Shown here one piece after another: positions 53,508 through 63,606 of a stretch of 64,000 nucleotides of DNA. The first letter of the stretch is position 1. Each line of letters begins with the position of its first letter. The position numbers and the translations under genes were made by a program. The notes below the pieces were generated by a model. It had not been told where the DNA came from. It saw only the letters and a list, made by a program, of their open reading frames with translations, and ran no database searches. Source of the DNA: Leptotrichia sp. oral taxon 218 (lineage in GTDB: Bacteria; Fusobacteriota; Fusobacteriia; Fusobacteriales; Leptotrichiaceae); the NCBI RefSeq assembly GCF_018128225.1, contig NZ_CP072377.1, positions 1,674,001 to 1,738,000 of the forward strand. The letters are read 5' to 3'.

Positions 53508-55972
53508 ATGACAATTGATAAAACAGAATTGAAAAAAGTATTACTAGAGAATTAAGAGCAAACTTTGGTAAAACTGTCGAAGAAGCTCACGAATATGAAT
53601 TGTATTATGCAGTTTCTCGTGCAACTTTGGAATATGTTGTAGAAAAATGGTACAACACTAAAAAAACTTATGCCAAAAAACAGGCAAAACAAACTTATTA
53701 TTTCTCTGCAGAATTTTTAATGGGAAGATTCATGGGAAATAATTTGATTAACTTAAAAATTAATGATGTTATTAGAGAAACTTTGGATGAATTCGGAGTT
53801 GACATTAACAAACTTGAAGATTCTGAAATGGATGCTGGACTTGGAAATGGTGGACTTGGTAGACTTGCCGCTTGTTTCTTAGATTCACTTGCAACTTTAA
53901 AATTACCTGGACACGGATATGGACTTCGTTACAAATATGGAATGTTTGAACAAAAAATCGAAAATGGATTCCAAGTTGAATATCCTGATGATTGGACAAA
54001 ATATGGTGACCCTTGGTCAATTAAAAGAGTTGACAGAATTTTTGAAGTAAACTTTGGTGGTCAAATTGAAGTTCATAAAGATGAATACGGAAAAGAATAT
54101 TATAAAATGATAAACACTGAAACTGTTCATGCAGTTCCTTACGATGTACCTGTAGTAGGTTACGGAAATGACACTATAAATACATTGAGATTGTGGGAAG
54201 CAAGATCACCTGAAGGGTTTGACCTAAAATTATTCAATGATCAAACTTATTTACAAGCTTCAGCAAAAGCGGTAGAAGCTGAAGATATTTCAAGAGTATT
54301 ATATCCAAATGATACTAAAAAAGATGGAAAACAATTAAGATTAAAACAGCAATATTTCTTTACTTCAGCATCATTACAGGATATTGTAAGAAGATACAAA
54401 TCAATCTATGGAAACGATTTCTCAAGATTTGCTGACAAAATTGCAATTCAATTGAATGATACACATCCAGTTGTTGCAATTCCTGAACTTATGAGAATTT
54501 TCTTAGATGTAGAAAAATTAGGTTGGGATGAATCTTGGAACATCTGTAAAAAAGTATTTGCTTATACAAACCATACAATTTTATCAGAAGCATTGGAAAA
54601 ATGGGATATCGCTTTATTCCAATCACTTTTACCAAGAATTTACCAAATTGTAGAAGAAATTAACAGAAGATTTGTTCTTGAATTACAGCAAAAATATCCA
54701 GGAGATTGGAAAAGAATTAACAAAATGTCAATTATTGGAAACAGACAAATTAGAATGGCATGGCTTGCAATAGTTGGTTCACACAAAGTAAACGGAGTTG
54801 CAGAACTTCATACAGAAATTCTTAAAAATTCAGAATTAAAAGAATGGAACGAATTGTATCCTGAAAAATTCTTAAACAAAACAAACGGAATCACTCAAAG
54901 AAGATGGCTTCTAAAATCAAATCCTGAGTTAGCCGCTTTAATTACAGAATTAATCGGGGACAAATGGATTACTGATCTATATGAACTTAAAAAATTAGAA
55001 AAATATTTAGATGATGACAATATTTTAAATAGAGTTTCTGAAATTAAATTTAACAACAAGAAGAGATTGGCTGATTACATAAAAGAAACAACTGGTGTTG
55101 AAGTTGATCCACATTCTATCTTTGACATTCAAGTTAAAAGATTGCATGAATATAAAAGACAACTTTTAAATGTTTTACACATTATGGACTTGTATAATAA
55201 ATTAAAAGAAAATCCATATTTGGATGTAGAACCTAGAACTTTCATCTTTGGTGCAAAAGCTGCCGCTGGATACAGAAGAGCTAAAGGAATTATTAAATTG
55301 ATTAACTCAATTGCAGAAGTTATCAATAACGACTCATCTATCAACGATAAAATTAAAGTTGTGTTCTTAGAAAACTACAGAGTTTCACTTGCTGAAAAAA
55401 TATTCCCAGCAGCAGATGTATCAGAACAAATTTCAACTGCAAGTAAAGAAGCTTCAGGAACTGGAAATATGAAATTTATGTTAAATGGTGCATTGACACT
55501 AGGAACAATGGACGGAGCAAATGTAGAAATCGTTGAAGAAGTTGGAAATGATAATGCATTTATTTTCGGACTTTCAGCTCAAGAAGTTGAAGCATACCAA
55601 GCTAACAACGAATACAACCCTTATGAAGAATATATGAATGTAGAAGGTCTTAAAAAAGTTATTGACCAATTGGCAGATGGAACTTATGACGATAATCACA
55701 CAGGTATCTTCAAAGAATTACAAAATTCATTGTTATACGGTGTAGATGGTTCAAGACCTGATGTTTACTTCTTATTAAAAGATTTCGCATCTTACAGGGA
55801 AGCACAAGACAAACTTCAAAATGCATTTAAAGATAAAAGAGAATGGACTAGAAAAGCTCTTAAAAATATCGCAAATGCTGGTAAATTCAGTTCTGACAGA
55901 ACAATTGCAGAATATGCAAAAGAAATTTGGAACATTGAACCAATTGAAGTTAATAATTATATTGAAGATTAA
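53508..55972 (+). CDS. glgP: Glycogen/starch phosphorylase (frame broken near codon 9)
   Basis: Cleaves alpha-1,4 glucan ends with phosphate to glucose-1-phosphate. The long frame (open from about 53522 to 55972) has the PLP-binding motif EASGTGNMKFMLNGALTLGTMDG, YFSAEFLMGR, GNGGLGRLAACF and the LNDTHP segment, ending normally. But AGGAGG and the ATG at 53508 are in another frame that reads MTIDKTELKK and then stops at 53553. An extra A in the A6 run at 53532-53537 would continue as KKSITRELRANFGKTVEE and give an 821-aa enzyme, the usual length. No other start with a ribosome binding site is visible. Confidence 0.92.
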
Positions 55973-56032
55973 TCTTCTTAATATTAAGATCCAAATTAAC
56001 ATTAAAATTAACAATAATAAAATGATAAAAAG

Positions 56033-56062
56033 AATCTCAAATTTATTTTGGGATTTTTTTTT
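56033..56062 (+). terminator. Terminator of glgP
   Basis: Stem AATCTCAAA/TTTTGGGATT followed by nine T. Confidence 0.75.
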
Positions 56063-56083
56063 ATTATTTTTATTTTTTTTAAT

Positions 56084-56111
56084 AAAAAAAACTACACCTA
56101 AAAAGGTGTAG
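56084..56111 (-). terminator. Terminator of the perR-ferritin operon
   Basis: Perfect 8-bp stem CTACACCT/AGGTGTAG with a TTTT loop (56092-56111) and a T-run on the minus strand. Confidence 0.88.
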
Positions 56112-56131
56112 CCAAAAAATCAATTAATTTA

Positions 56132-56629
56132 TTATTTTCTTTCTCCCATTTCTTTGTCCAATAAATACAAATTAACATTTTTGTTGTCAGCATCTAAGAA
56201 AGTAACTTTGTCAATTATTTTTTTAACAGTTTCTTCTTCTTCTTCTTGTTCTTCGATAAAAAATTTTAAAAATGTTTCTACTCCATAATCTTCTGCATCT
56301 CTAGCTGCTTTGTAAAGTGCTCTAATAGCAGCAGTCACTTTTTGTTCGTGCGCCAAAGCTACTTCGAAAACTTCTTTTACTGAAGAAAAATCAGCTTTAG
56401 GTTTTTCTAATGCAAAATATTCAACTTTTCCATCTCTTTTAAAAATATAATCATAGATTTTTCTTGAATGTTCCAATTCTTCTTGCACTTGTGCATCCAT
56501 CCATTTTGCAAATCCTTCTAATTCTCTTCCTTCAAAATAAGCTGCCATTGCTTTGTATTGGTGTGCTGCTTCAATTTCCATGTTTACTTGCGCATTTAAT
56601 AATGCTTCTAATTCGTTGTTTAATTTCAT
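56132..56629 (-). CDS. ftnA: Ferritin
   Basis: 165-aa iron-storage protein. The four-helix bundle shows the ferroxidase ligands in EIEAAHQYKAMAAYFE and EELEHSRKIYDYI, and a later EEQEEEEETVKKI helix. Length matches bacterial ferritins (no haem-binding Met-rich bacterioferritin feature noted). It stores iron and limits Fenton chemistry. It lies 27 bases after a Fur/PerR-family gene and shares its transcript, so the regulator probably controls it. Confidence 0.95.
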   Translation of the reverse strand: MKLNNELEALLNAQVNMEIEAAHQYKAMAAYFEGRELEGFAKWMDAQVQEELEHSRKIYDYIFKRDGKVEYFALEKPKADFSSVKEVFEVALAHEQKVTAAIRALYKAARDAEDYGVETFLKFFIEEQEEEEETVKKIIDKVTFLDADNKNVNLYLLDKEMGERK

Positions 56630-56656
56630 TGTTTTTTCTCTCCTTATTTTTTTATT

Positions 56657-57070
56657 TTAATTTTTGTTTAAACATTTAGAACAAATTCCTTTTAGATAAA
56701 AATGCATTTCATTTACTTCCACATCGCCTAATGAAGACAAATCAATTTTTGATAAGTCAACATCAAAATCCAATATTTCTCCGCACTTTTTACACTTAAA
56801 ATGACCATGATTTTCTGTTATCACATCATATCTAACTTCATTTTCTTCAATTACAATTTCTTGAACAATACGATTTTGAACAAATATGTTCAGCGTATTA
56901 TAGACTGTAGTTTTTGATAAAGTCGGCATCTCAGGTGACAAATTTTTAAAAATATCATCAACTGTTGGGTGCGTGTGATGGTCAAGTAAATATTGAAATA
57001 TTCTCATTCTTTGGATGGAAGGTTTTATACCATTTCCTTTTAAATATTCACCCACATTTTCTATGTGCAT
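56657..57070 (-). CDS. Fur-family regulator, probably PerR
   Basis: 137-aa metal-dependent repressor. N-terminal winged helix (KPSIQRMRIFQYLLDHHTHPTVDDIFKNL, LSKTTVYNTL), then a dimerisation domain with ENHGHFKCKKCGEI and a C-terminal CSKC; the two CxxC pairs make the structural Zn site. The regulatory His/Asp ligands of PerR (HGHF region and DV) fit, and the link to ferritin fits a peroxide/iron role, but Fur cannot be excluded. AAGGAGG precedes the ATG. Confidence 0.85.
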   Translation of the reverse strand: MHIENVGEYLKGNGIKPSIQRMRIFQYLLDHHTHPTVDDIFKNLSPEMPTLSKTTVYNTLNIFVQNRIVQEIVIEENEVRYDVITENHGHFKCKKCGEILDFDVDLSKIDLSSLGDVEVNEMHFYLKGICSKCLNKN

Positions 57071-57139
57071 ATTTTCCTCCTTAAATTTTATTATATTATT
57101 TTATTTAACTAATTTTATGAAAATATTTTAATAACTTAT

Positions 57140-57182
57140 TTGTACCTATTACAATTTTATACTTTTTTTGAAGATTTGTCAA
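57140..57182 (-). promoter_or_regulatory. Promoter of the perR-ferritin operon with operator-like palindrome
   Basis: Minus strand: TTGACA (57182-57177), 17 bases, TAAAAT (57159-57154). Directly after the -10 is TTGTA-N5-TACAA (57140-57154), well placed for self-repression. Confidence 0.55.
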
Positions 57183-57220
57183 TTATTATATTTATTTTTT
57201 TTCTCAAAATTTTAAATAAA

Positions 57221-57255
57221 AAAAAAAGACTTATTTTTTAACATAAGCCTTTTTT
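57221..57255 (-). terminator. Terminator of gdhA
   Basis: Stem AAAAAAGGCTTAT/ATAAGTCTTTTTT with one G-T pair and a T-run on the minus strand. Confidence 0.8.
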
Positions 57256-57298
57256 ATTATTTTTTTTAAATTTTTCAAAAATTAGAAAAACTAACTTT

Positions 57299-58552
57299 TT
57301 AATACCAACCTCTAACTTTCATAGCTTTAGAAATTGTATCAATACTCTTCATATAAGCTGCATTTCTTAGATCTACTTTATATTCATCAGCTATTTCCCA
57401 AACATCTTCAAATGCTTTTGATAATAGTGCATCTTCTTTTTGTTGAACTTCATCAAATGGCCAATAGTAACTTTGTAAGTTTTGTACCCATTCAAAATAT
57501 GAAACTACAACTCCACCTGAATTTGCAAGTATATCAGGAATTACAGTAATTCCTTTTTTGAATAAAATTTCGTCAGCTTCTGGAGTTGTTGGTCCATTTG
57601 CTCCTTCTGCAATAACTTTTGCTTTAATTCTATCAGCATTTTCAGAAGTGATTTGATTTTCTAGTGCACAAGGCGACAAAACATCTACTTCTAATTCTAA
57701 TAATTCAGCATTAGTAATATCTTTTCCATATCCTTTATTTTTTTCAATATGGCCATTTTCTTCAAAATCTTTAATTACAGCTTCCATGTCAATTCCCTTT
57801 TCGTTGTAAATTGCAACATGAGCATTCGAGAAAGCTACAATTTTTGCACCATCTTTGTGAGCGTAATAAGCTGTGTAAAATCCTACATTTCCAAATCCTT
57901 GAACTGCGTAAGTTGCTCCTTTTACATCAATTCCCAATTTTTTAAGTGCTTTTTTAGCAGTCAAGTGAACTCCATATCCTGTAGCTTCAGTTCTAGCTAG
58001 AGAACCTCCAAATTCTAGTGGTTTTCCTGTGAAAATTCCTTTTGCCGATCTTCCAACTTTTTCTTCGTAAGCTTCAACCATCCAAGACATAATTTGTCCA
58101 TTAGTATTTACATCTGGAGCTGGAATATCCACTTTTTCTCCGATTACTGGCGAAATTGCTTTTGCAAATCCTTTTGAAATTCTTTCCAATTCACCTTTTG
58201 AATATTCTTTAGGATCTATTGCCATTCCACCTTTTCCACCACCGTAAGGAATTCCTGCAACTGAGCATTTGAATGTCATCCAAGTAGATAGCGCTTTTAC
58301 TTCATCTCTTGTAACACCTGGGTGAAATCTAAGTCCACCTTTGTAAGGTCCTACTGCATTATTGTGCTGAGATCTGTATCCTGTAAATGTTTTAATACTT
58401 CCATCATCCATTTTTACAGGAAATGATACTTCCAATACTCTTTGTGGATTTTTCAAAATTTCATACACAGCTGGATCTGCATTTAATTTGTCACAAGCTG
58501 ATTTAATTTGTTTTTGTGCGATTTCAAATGGGTTTAATGTTTCTTTTGCCAT
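57299..58552 (-). CDS. gdhA: Glutamate dehydrogenase
   Basis: Interconverts glutamate and 2-oxoglutarate plus ammonia; in fusobacteria it is important for amino-acid fermentation. 417 aa. Substrate site: GPYKGGLRFHPGV, PYGGGKGGMAIDP and PAPDVNTNGQIMSWM; NAD(P)-binding Rossmann motif GFGNVGFYTAYY at about 215; GANGPTTPEA near the C-terminus. The NAD-type, shorter form (no long N-terminal arm) fits a catabolic role. GGAGA precedes the ATG. A single-gene unit. Confidence 0.97.
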   Translation of the reverse strand: MAKETLNPFEIAQKQIKSACDKLNADPAVYEILKNPQRVLEVSFPVKMDDGSIKTFTGYRSQHNNAVGPYKGGLRFHPGVTRDEVKALSTWMTFKCSVAGIPYGGGKGGMAIDPKEYSKGELERISKGFAKAISPVIGEKVDIPAPDVNTNGQIMSWMVEAYEEKVGRSAKGIFTGKPLEFGGSLARTEATGYGVHLTAKKALKKLGIDVKGATYAVQGFGNVGFYTAYYAHKDGAKIVAFSNAHVAIYNEKGIDMEAVIKDFEENGHIEKNKGYGKDITNAELLELEVDVLSPCALENQITSENADRIKAKVIAEGANGPTTPEADEILFKKGITVIPDILANSGGVVVSYFEWVQNLQSYYWPFDEVQQKEDALLSKAFEDVWEIADEYKVDLRNAAYMKSIDTISKAMKVRGWY

Positions 58553-58685
58553 AATTATATCTCCTTATTTTAAAATTTATTTTGATTAACAAATATCTTA
58601 TACTACAAAATTTAAAATTTTGCAAGTTTTTTTTTAAATTTTTTCAAAATTAATATAAAAATTTTTTTCCTTTTGAAACTTTTTT

Positions 58686-58723
58686 CAAAAAAACTATTTC
58701 TAAAAAATTTAGAAATAGTCTTT
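58686..58723 (-). terminator. Terminator after the treB remnant
   Basis: A 12-bp stem ACTATTTCTAAA/TTTAGAAATAGT (58693-58719) with a T-run on the minus strand. Confidence 0.82.
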
Positions 58724-58741
58724 TCAATCTATATTGTCTAA

Positions 58742-59410
58742 TTATTTTTCCAATTTTACAAACATATAGGTCAATATAAAACTTACTGCTGCTGATAACA
58801 ATGGATTAAACTTATTAAATCCATCTTTTGCAAGTAACTGAATTTCCAAGAAATTAAATACATGGTGAACTCCTGTAACTATTAATTGCTGAAGTTCTCC
58901 AATTACGATTCCTGCAAGTCCAAAAGGAAGTGCAAAAATCCATTCTGTTCCTTTTAAAATATAAGTTTCTAGTGAATGGAATACTGGTCCTAATTAAAAA
59001 TACTAAAAATGGTGTAAGCAGTAAATCTAATGCATCTGGTACAACTTTTCTCAATCTTTGTTCTAATTTTGCTCCAATCATTCCAACGAATAACGCTGGT
59101 AAAACTGTCCCTTGATATCCAACTACTGGGATAAATTTAAAGAACATTATTCACTGACTCCTCCAAGTCCTTGAACCGCTTCGAAAACTTTATTTACCGT
59201 TCCAGTTCCAAAAATAATTTGGTACTGTCCTGAAGTAAACATTGTTCCTTTTACCTTTTCAATATTGTCGACTTTTTCTTTATCTATTTTATTTTCGTCA
59301 TTTACCATTATTCTAAGCCTTGTCGCACAATGAGCAAATGAACGGATATTTTCTCTTCCACCGACGGCTTCAACTACTTCTTTAGCTATTTCTTCGTAAT
59401 TTTTAGCCAT
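58742..59410 (-). pseudogene. treB: Trehalose PTS EIIBC (treB) remnant with internal deletions
   Basis: The first 87 residues are an intact EIIB domain with the phospho-Cys in SFAHCATRLRIMV. After GGVSE the gene stops (TAATG) and jumps to the far C-terminal part of EIIC (FFKFIPVVGYQGTVLPAL, DALDLLLTPFLVFLI); most of the membrane domain, roughly 200 residues or more, is missing. Near 58990 a second lesion removes a few residues and shifts frame: the true end continues in another frame as GPVFHSLETYILKGTEWIFA to AVSFILTYMFVKLEK and stops at 58742. Two independent lesions and the loss of the sugar channel mean that it cannot transport. The neighbouring treC is intact. Confidence 0.85.
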
Positions 59411-59529
59411 TTTCCTCCTTATAATCTAATAAATATTTTCTCCAATTTTTTCTCACTATAAAAGTATACCTTGTTTTTCTTAAAAGTCAACAAAATTTCT
59501 AATTTTTTTATATTTAAACAATTTTAAAT

Positions 59530-61221
59530 TTATTTTGTTTTTTTAAAAATTATTGATTCATAAGGTTTTAAAATAATTTTATCTTCTTTTATTTCAGGAC
59601 TTTGAACATAATTTGAAAGCAAGATAAAGGCTTTTTCTAAATCTAATCCTTTTACATCGAATTCCGTAACTTCATCATAGAAATTAGAAATTACGATTAA
59701 TTCTTCATTTTCTCCAATTCTTTTATAAGCATAAACTTTTTTGTTTTCTAAATCAATATCTTCATATCTTCCGGTGATCAAAAGCTCTTCTGTTCGTCTT
59801 AACTGAATTAAGTTTTGGTAATGATAAAATATTGAATTATTATCTTTCAGCGCATTTTCGGCATTTATTTTTTTATAATTTTCTGGAATTCCAATCCAAG
59901 GAGTTCCACTTGTAAATCCAGCATTCTTTGTATCATCCCACTGAACTGGCGTTCTTGAATTATCTCTTGATTTTTGCATCAAAATATCAAGCACTTCCTC
60001 TTCAGAAAGTCCTTTATCTCTCAATATTTTATACATATTTTTAGATTCTACATCTTGATATTTTTCAATTTTGTCAAAATATGGATTTGTCATTCCAAAT
60101 TCTTCCCCTTGATAAACATATGGAGTTCCTTGAAGTCCGTGAAGCACAGTTGCAAGCATTTTTCCTGACTTTTCATGAAAGTTTTTGTCATCTCCAAATC
60201 TTGATAAAGCTCTTGGCTGATCGTGATTAGTCCAGAAAGTCGCATTCCAACCATTTCCTTCATACATTCCAATCTGCCATTTTGAAAGTATTCTTTTTAG
60301 TTCAACAAAATCAAATGGTGCTTTTACCCATTTTTCTCCATTTGGATAATCCACTTTTAAATGATGGAACGAAAAAGCCATTGAAAGTTCTTTTTCTTGC
60401 GGATTTGAATATCTTACACAATTTTCAAGACTCGTTGATGACATTTCTCCAACAGTCAGTAACTCGTTTTCTCCAAATGCCTCTTTGTGAATTTCCTTCA
60501 AATATTCGTGAATTTTAGGCCCATCTGTGTAAAATCTTCTTCCATCTGGAACAAATCTTGTATCACTTCCATCGTCATTTAAAAATCTCTGGTCTTTTGA
60601 AATCAAGTTAATTACATCAAATCTAAATCCGTCAACTCCTTTATTAAGCCAATATTTTATCATCTCATAAACTTTTTTTCTCACCTTTTCATTTTTCCAG
60701 TTTAAATCAGCTTGAGTCACATCAAATAAATGCAAGTAATATTGTTTTCTTTTTTCGCTCCACTTCCAAGCGTTTCCACCAAATTTTGACTGCCAATTTG
60801 TCGGCTCTTTCCCATTTACCGCATCTTTCCAAATATAGAAATCTTTGTACTCAGGATCACCCTCTTCAGATTTTTTAAACCATTCATTTTCAGTCGAAGT
60901 ATGATTTACAACGATATCCATCACAATTTTTATATCTCTTTTATGAGCTTCTCTTAACATTTCTTCAAAATCTTCCATTGTCCCATAACTTTCATCTATG
61001 CTGTAATAGTCGCTTATATCATAACCATTGTCATTCTGTGGAGATTTATACATCGGTGTTAGCCACAGCACTTCCACTCCCAATTTTTTCAAATAATCTA
61101 ATTTTTCTGTAATTCCTTTTATATCTCCTTGTCCACTTCCAGTCGTGTCATTAAAACTTTTTGGGTAAATTTGGTAAACTACTGATTTATGCCACCATTT
61201 TTGCTCAAAATTTTTTTCCAT
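59530..61221 (-). CDS. treC: Trehalose-6-phosphate hydrolase (GH13 alpha-glucosidase family)
   Basis: Cytosolic hydrolase splitting trehalose-6-phosphate into glucose and glucose-6-phosphate. 563 aa, GH13: KSVVYQIYPKSFNDTTG, DIVVNHTS, nucleophile Asp in GVDGFRFDVINLI, acid Glu in LLTVGEMSST, and the TS-stabilising Asp in FWTNHDQPR; C-terminal beta domain from ~480. It resembles TreC more than maltogenic enzymes, and its PTS neighbour (treB remnant, 119 bases downstream) agrees, though oligo-1,6-glucosidase remains possible. With treB broken, its substrate must enter by another route or the gene is on the way out. Confidence 0.9.
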   Translation of the reverse strand: MEKNFEQKWWHKSVVYQIYPKSFNDTTGSGQGDIKGITEKLDYLKKLGVEVLWLTPMYKSPQNDNGYDISDYYSIDESYGTMEDFEEMLREAHKRDIKIVMDIVVNHTSTENEWFKKSEEGDPEYKDFYIWKDAVNGKEPTNWQSKFGGNAWKWSEKRKQYYLHLFDVTQADLNWKNEKVRKKVYEMIKYWLNKGVDGFRFDVINLISKDQRFLNDDGSDTRFVPDGRRFYTDGPKIHEYLKEIHKEAFGENELLTVGEMSSTSLENCVRYSNPQEKELSMAFSFHHLKVDYPNGEKWVKAPFDFVELKRILSKWQIGMYEGNGWNATFWTNHDQPRALSRFGDDKNFHEKSGKMLATVLHGLQGTPYVYQGEEFGMTNPYFDKIEKYQDVESKNMYKILRDKGLSEEEVLDILMQKSRDNSRTPVQWDDTKNAGFTSGTPWIGIPENYKKINAENALKDNNSIFYHYQNLIQLRRTEELLITGRYEDIDLENKKVYAYKRIGENEELIVISNFYDEVTEFDVKGLDLEKAFILLSNYVQSPEIKEDKIILKPYESIIFKKTK

Positions 61222-61288
61222 TAATTTTACTCTCCCTTATTTTTATTTTTTATTTTTAAAATTTAATTATTTCATTATAATTATACCA

Positions 61289-61320
61289 CAAAAAAAGGGA
61301 AATTTTTTTCATTCCCTTTA
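61289..61320 (-). terminator. Terminator of the SIMPL gene cluster
   Basis: Stem AAAGGGAA/TTTCCCTTT with a T-run on the minus strand, between the last SIMPL gene and treC. Confidence 0.75.
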
Positions 61321-61326
61321 AAAAAA

Positions 61327-62375
61327 TTAATTCATTTCAAATTCAATATAAACTTCTTTTGAAATATTGAGTTTTGATGGATTTATCACAACATTTTTTT
61401 CCAAAACTTTGTCCATTAGCTCTTTATCGCTTTTTTCTAAAATTTTTGAATCAGTTGAAGCATACAAATTGTAGCTGTAATCATAGTCAGAATATGCTCG
61501 AATTACGCCATTTGACTTGTCAGTTATCGTAACAGGATTTTTTAAGTTTAAATTAGTTTTTCCCAAGATAACTTGTGCTTTTTTTAATGCTTCTTTGTAA
61601 GCATTTTCGTAAAGTTCGTCTTCCAATTTTTGCTTGTTGTCAATGTCATATTCAATGTAGCCGTTTGTCCCAATTCCAACTGCATATGCAACGCTTATTA
61701 TATTCCCCAAGTTTTTCATATCACGAGTTGTAACTTCCACATTGTGAGTAACGGTATTAATTTCTTTTTTTACACTTTCTCTTTTTTCAAGACTGACTTC
61801 ATCATTTTTAAATCCAGCAATTTTTACAACATTTCCAATTCCTTTTTCACCAAGTTTTTTTGCAGTTCATTAAACTTATCAATTGCTTTTTGATAAGCGA
61901 CTTTAGCTGTCTTATCCTGTACCTTTATTTTAAAAGTATTTATTCCTTGTGAAATTTTATCAACTTCATAAATTTTTTCATTTGCCAAAACTTGTAAAAA
62001 GTCTTTCAAATTATTCAAGTCAATGTTATCTGCTTCGATTGTTAAAACTGTTTCATATGCTTTTGCTCCTTTATTGACTGTTTCATATTGCCAATCGTAA
62101 GATTTGTCGGTTGAATAAGATATTGAATCTATTTTTTCGTATTTTTCGCCAGATCTACTCAAAAGACTTTTAAATTTTTCAAGTCTCTGAGAATTTTCCC
62201 GACTTGCTTTATCCAAATTTTCATCTTGAGTTTTTATTACAAGCTCCACTTTTGCCGAATTTGGAAATATTTCTTTTTTTGCAATTCCTCTAACTTGTAT
62301 TCTTTTTCCAGAAACGACATCAGAAAATGTCAAAACACAAGTCATCATAAATAAAAATGTCATTATTTTTTTCAT
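61327..62375 (-). CDS. Secreted SIMPL-domain (DUF541) protein 1 (frame broken at 61855-61861)
   Basis: Signal peptide at 1-18 (MKKIMTFLFMMTCVLTFS), then the SIMPL/DUF541 domain: IQVRGIAKKEIFPNSAKVELVIKT, QRLEKFKSLL, FKIKVQDKTAKVAYQKAIDKFNEL. The frame ends at 61824 after ELQKN; the rest (GEKGIGNVVKIAGF, then EVTTRDMKNLGNIIS to the stop at 61327) continues in another frame. One extra A in the A7 run at 61855-61861 would join them into 349 aa. SIMPL proteins are exported, of unclear function, sometimes linked to stress. It is the last of three tandem homologues. Confidence 0.8.
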
Positions 62376-62421
62376 TATTTTGTTTTAAAATTATTATTTA
62401 AATAATTTTATCTCCTTTCAT

Positions 62422-63542
62422 TTATTTTTTTTGCATTTCATACATAACAGATATATTTTGTTCTATTTTTAAAGGTTTCGGAGTATAATCAACTCTTACT
62501 TTACTAGTTTTATAACCTCTGTAAAAATCATACCCACCTTTTATTTTCATATCTGAATAATTATTTTCTTCCATGCCTTGTAATCCATTTAATTGACTTT
62601 CCAAGTTATTCAATGAACTTTCAACATCAGTTTTCACTTCCCATTGGCTGTCAATCCTGTCTATCATTTTTTGCTGAAAATCCAAATCCTCACTTACGAC
62701 AATCACATCGCCAACTTTTAAATCACTTGATTTTAAAATACTTTCTGCCTTTTGTTTTGCCTGATTATAAGCATCGCCATACATCTGGGATTCAATTTCA
62801 TCTCTATTTGACAAATCAAATTTTATTGATCCAGCTATATTGAGTCCATCGCTATCAGCCAAAGAAATTATCTCATTTAAATTCTTCAAATTTTTTGTCA
62901 CAACTTTTAAATTTTGAGTCACTTCGTAAACTTCCGTTTCTTCATAATTTTCAGAATTTTCCTTAATTTCATAATCTCCAAAAAAAACATTATTTTTTGC
63001 CGCATTTATCAATCTTAATTTATTTTTCAAAATATCAATTTTAGAAAATAATTTATTCAAAGTTCCATTTAAAGTTTTATCACTCTCTTTTAACTTAATT
63101 TCATAAACATTTTCTTCATCATCCTTTTCCACGCTTTGAAATTTATCTCCACTATTTAATTCAATCAATTCTCCCAATTTTTCAAAATCGACATCTTTTA
63201 CAAAAACGCTCATTTGACCAGAATACGAAGAAACTGTTTTTTTACCTGAATAATTTTTATCTTTAATTTTTCTATCTGAAATAGAAACTGTTTCAATATC
63301 GCCAGACATTAAATTTTTCGTTCTCAAATCTTTTTTAAATTTTTCCAATTTTTGTTTCACTTTGGAAGACGCCGCACTCAAAGTTTTGTCCTTATCCTTA
63401 ATTTGAAAGCTCAAAGTTGCCATATCTGGCATGATTTCTCTTTGTGCATTTCCCGTCACGCTTATTTTTTTACATTATCTTCATTTGCAGAAAAAATATT
63501 TAGACTTAATAATGCAAAAAGTGCCACTAATATTTTTTTCAT
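62422..63542 (-). CDS. Secreted SIMPL-domain (DUF541) protein 2 (frame broken at 63465-63471)
   Basis: The start is the ATG at 63542 with GGAG upstream and a signal peptide (MKKILVALFALLSLNIFSA). After NEDNVKK the frame stops, but the neighbouring frame begins ISVTGNAQREIMPDMATLSF, the usual SIMPL start, and runs to 62422. One extra A in the A7 run at 63465-63471 fuses them into 373 aa. The body shows DLSNRDEIESQMYGDAYNQA and VSEDLDFQQKMIDRIDSQWE. The latter is shared almost exactly with the third copy at 63607. Confidence 0.8.
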
Positions 63543-63606
63543 TTTTGTATCTCCTTTAAAGATTTTACAACTTTACTAATATTTTAAATTTTTTATTTTT
63601 TTAAAC

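Noticed and set aside
58854-59147. A separate 97-residue protein starting MFFKFIPVVGY
   Set aside because: Its first half is the C-terminal part of trehalose EIIC and its second half is the wrong frame of the same domain; it belongs to the treB pseudogene.
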